A DNA stretch of 64,000 nt from Pararhodobacter marinus (lineage in GTDB: Bacteria; Pseudomonadota; Alphaproteobacteria; Rhodobacterales; Rhodobacteraceae): NCBI RefSeq assembly GCF_003122215.1, contig NZ_QEYD01000010.1, positions 62,001 to 126,000 of the forward strand, in the 5' to 3' direction. The notes below the pieces were generated by a model. It searched no databases, had not been told where the DNA came from, and was given only the letters and a program-made list of their open reading frames with translations. A program made the position numbers and the translations under genes. Every line of letters begins with the position of its first letter. Within the stretch, counting starts at the first letter, position 1. This document shows, piece after piece, positions 63,150 through 64,000 of the stretch.

Positions 63150-64000
63150 TCAGGCCAGATCGGCGGGAAGCAGGGCTTCGGGCAGGTTCTGGTAACAGAC
63201 CGGACGCAGGAAACGGCGGATCGACAACGTGCCGACCGACGTCGCGCCGAAATTGGTCGAGGCCGGATAAGGCCCGCCATGCACCATCGCGTCGCAGACC
63301 TCGACGCCCGTGGGGAACCCGTTGGCCAGAAGCCGCCCGGCCTTGCGCTCCAGGACCGGCATCAGGCGCCGCGCTAAAGCCGTGTCACCTTCGTCGAGAT
63401 GCAGGGTGCAGGTCAGCTGCCCGTCCAGCGCGCGGGCGATCTGTTCCATCTGCCCGGCATCGCGCACGGTAACGATCATACCCAGCGGGCCGAACACCTC
63501 TTCGCCCAGCGCGTGGTTTGCAAGCCAGTCATCGCCCGAAACTTCGTACAGGTAAGGCGTCGCGTTGCGCCGGTCGCAGACCGAGGTCAGCAGCTCTCGG
63601 ACACCGGCTGAACCGCGCACGCGGTCGCGCCCCTTGCGATAAGCATCGGCTATGCCGTCGGTCAGCATGACCTGCGGCCCGACCGCCCCCAGCGCAACAC
63701 GCGCGGCGTCAGAAAAAGCCTGCGCCTCCGGTCCCTCGATCATCACGGCGATGCCGGGATTGGTGCAGAACTGGCCGGCCCCCATGCTGAGGCTGCCGGC
63801 CCAACCCTGTGCGATGGCCTCGCCCCGCGCGGCCATGGCCGAGGGCAGCAGGAACATCGGGTTGACCGAACCCAGCTCGCCGAAGAACGGGATCGGATCG
63901 GGGCGACGGGCGCAGAGGTCGAACAAGGCGCGGCCGCCGGTGAGAGAGCCGGTGAAGCCCACCGCCCGGATGCGCGGATCCTGCACGAGGGCCTCGCCCA
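63150..64000 (-). CDS. Aldehyde dehydrogenase, alpha-ketoglutarate-semialdehyde type (C-terminal part, cut by window edge)
   Basis: The last ~283 codons of an NADP-type aldehyde dehydrogenase; the start is beyond the right edge. The cofactor-site block AVGFTGSLTGGRALFDL, the glutamate region PFFGELGSVNPMF and the catalytic cysteine in GAGQFCTNPG mark the 2,5-dioxovalerate/alpha-ketoglutarate semialdehyde group, which ends non-phosphorylating pentose and uronate pathways. This matches the DHDPS-family lyase at 54 kb, though the two are 8 kb apart and not in one operon. Confidence 0.85.
   Translation of the reverse strand, partial: GEALVQDPRIRAVGFTGSLTGGRALFDLCARRPDPIPFFGELGSVNPMFLLPSAMAARGEAIAQGWAGSLSMGAGQFCTNPGIAVMIEGPEAQAFSDAARVALGAVGPQVMLTDGIADAYRKGRDRVRGSAGVRELLTSVCDRRNATPYLYEVSGDDWLANHALGEEVFGPLGMIVTVRDAGQMEQIARALDGQLTCTLHLDEGDTALARRLMPVLERKAGRLLANGFPTGVEVCDAMVHGGPYPASTNFGATSVGTLSIRRFLRPVCYQNLPEALLPADLA

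Overview
The window is high-GC DNA (by eye in the mid-60s percent) and tightly packed, with many ATGA, GTGA and TGATG start/stop overlaps. Its content points to a free-living, motile alphaproteobacterium of the Rhodobacterales (roseobacter/Paracoccaceae type). The evidence is a Fur-family manganese regulator (Mur type) beside sitABCD, a motB-flgE-flgK-flgL-flgI block, a short LOV photoreceptor, and many TRAP, TTT and ABC uptake systems. This assignment is inference. I saw no rRNA, tRNA, CRISPR array, phage gene, insertion sequence or transposase.

Layout. 1-4.0 kb: a class II aldolase (cut by the left edge) and a gamma-butyrobetaine-type dioxygenase opposite a LysR regulator; then a TetR/DUF4336 divergent pair around a clear operator. 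4.0-9.4 kb: an Hsp70-like protein, a Mur-like Fur regulator and sitABCD, with two matching 15-bp palindromes in front of sitA. 9.4-16.5 kb: a peptide-type ABC operon containing a permease-ATPase fusion, opposite a DUF1028 protein and a GntR regulator. 16.5-21.6 kb: a LOV protein overlapping a Crp/Fnr regulator, followed by a 1141-residue CheB-CheR-PAS-HWE kinase. This is the most interesting block of the window. 21.6-28.6 kb: a branched-chain amino-acid ABC operon with an aldehyde dehydrogenase at its end and a small secreted cysteine-containing protein inside it.

29-35.5 kb: a protein phosphatase, then motB and four flagellar rod/hook/ring genes. 35.7-43.8 kb: a polyamine-type ABC operon opposite a TetR-amidohydrolase-DUF3237-acyl-CoA dehydrogenase set. 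43.8-49.9 kb: a TRAP transporter (DctPQM), a frameshifted amidase, a LysR regulator and an internal fragment of an aminotransferase. 49.9-56.2 kb: a TAXI-TRAP transporter with a beta-propeller protein and a DHDPS-family lyase, opposite a LacI regulator with two identical 14-bp operators. 56.3-63.1 kb: a TTT (TctABC) transporter with two receptors, an alpha/beta hydrolase and a metallo-beta-lactamase-fold hydrolase, opposite a LysR regulator. 63.1 kb to the right edge: a partial aldehyde dehydrogenase of the alpha-ketoglutarate-semialdehyde type.

How it works together. Most of the window is a series of self-contained scavenging modules: a local regulator, a binding-protein-dependent transporter and one or two catabolic enzymes. 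Six receptor genes that are followed by another gene of the same operon have a strong GC-rich hairpin directly after the stop codon. This would keep receptor mRNA more abundant than permease mRNA.
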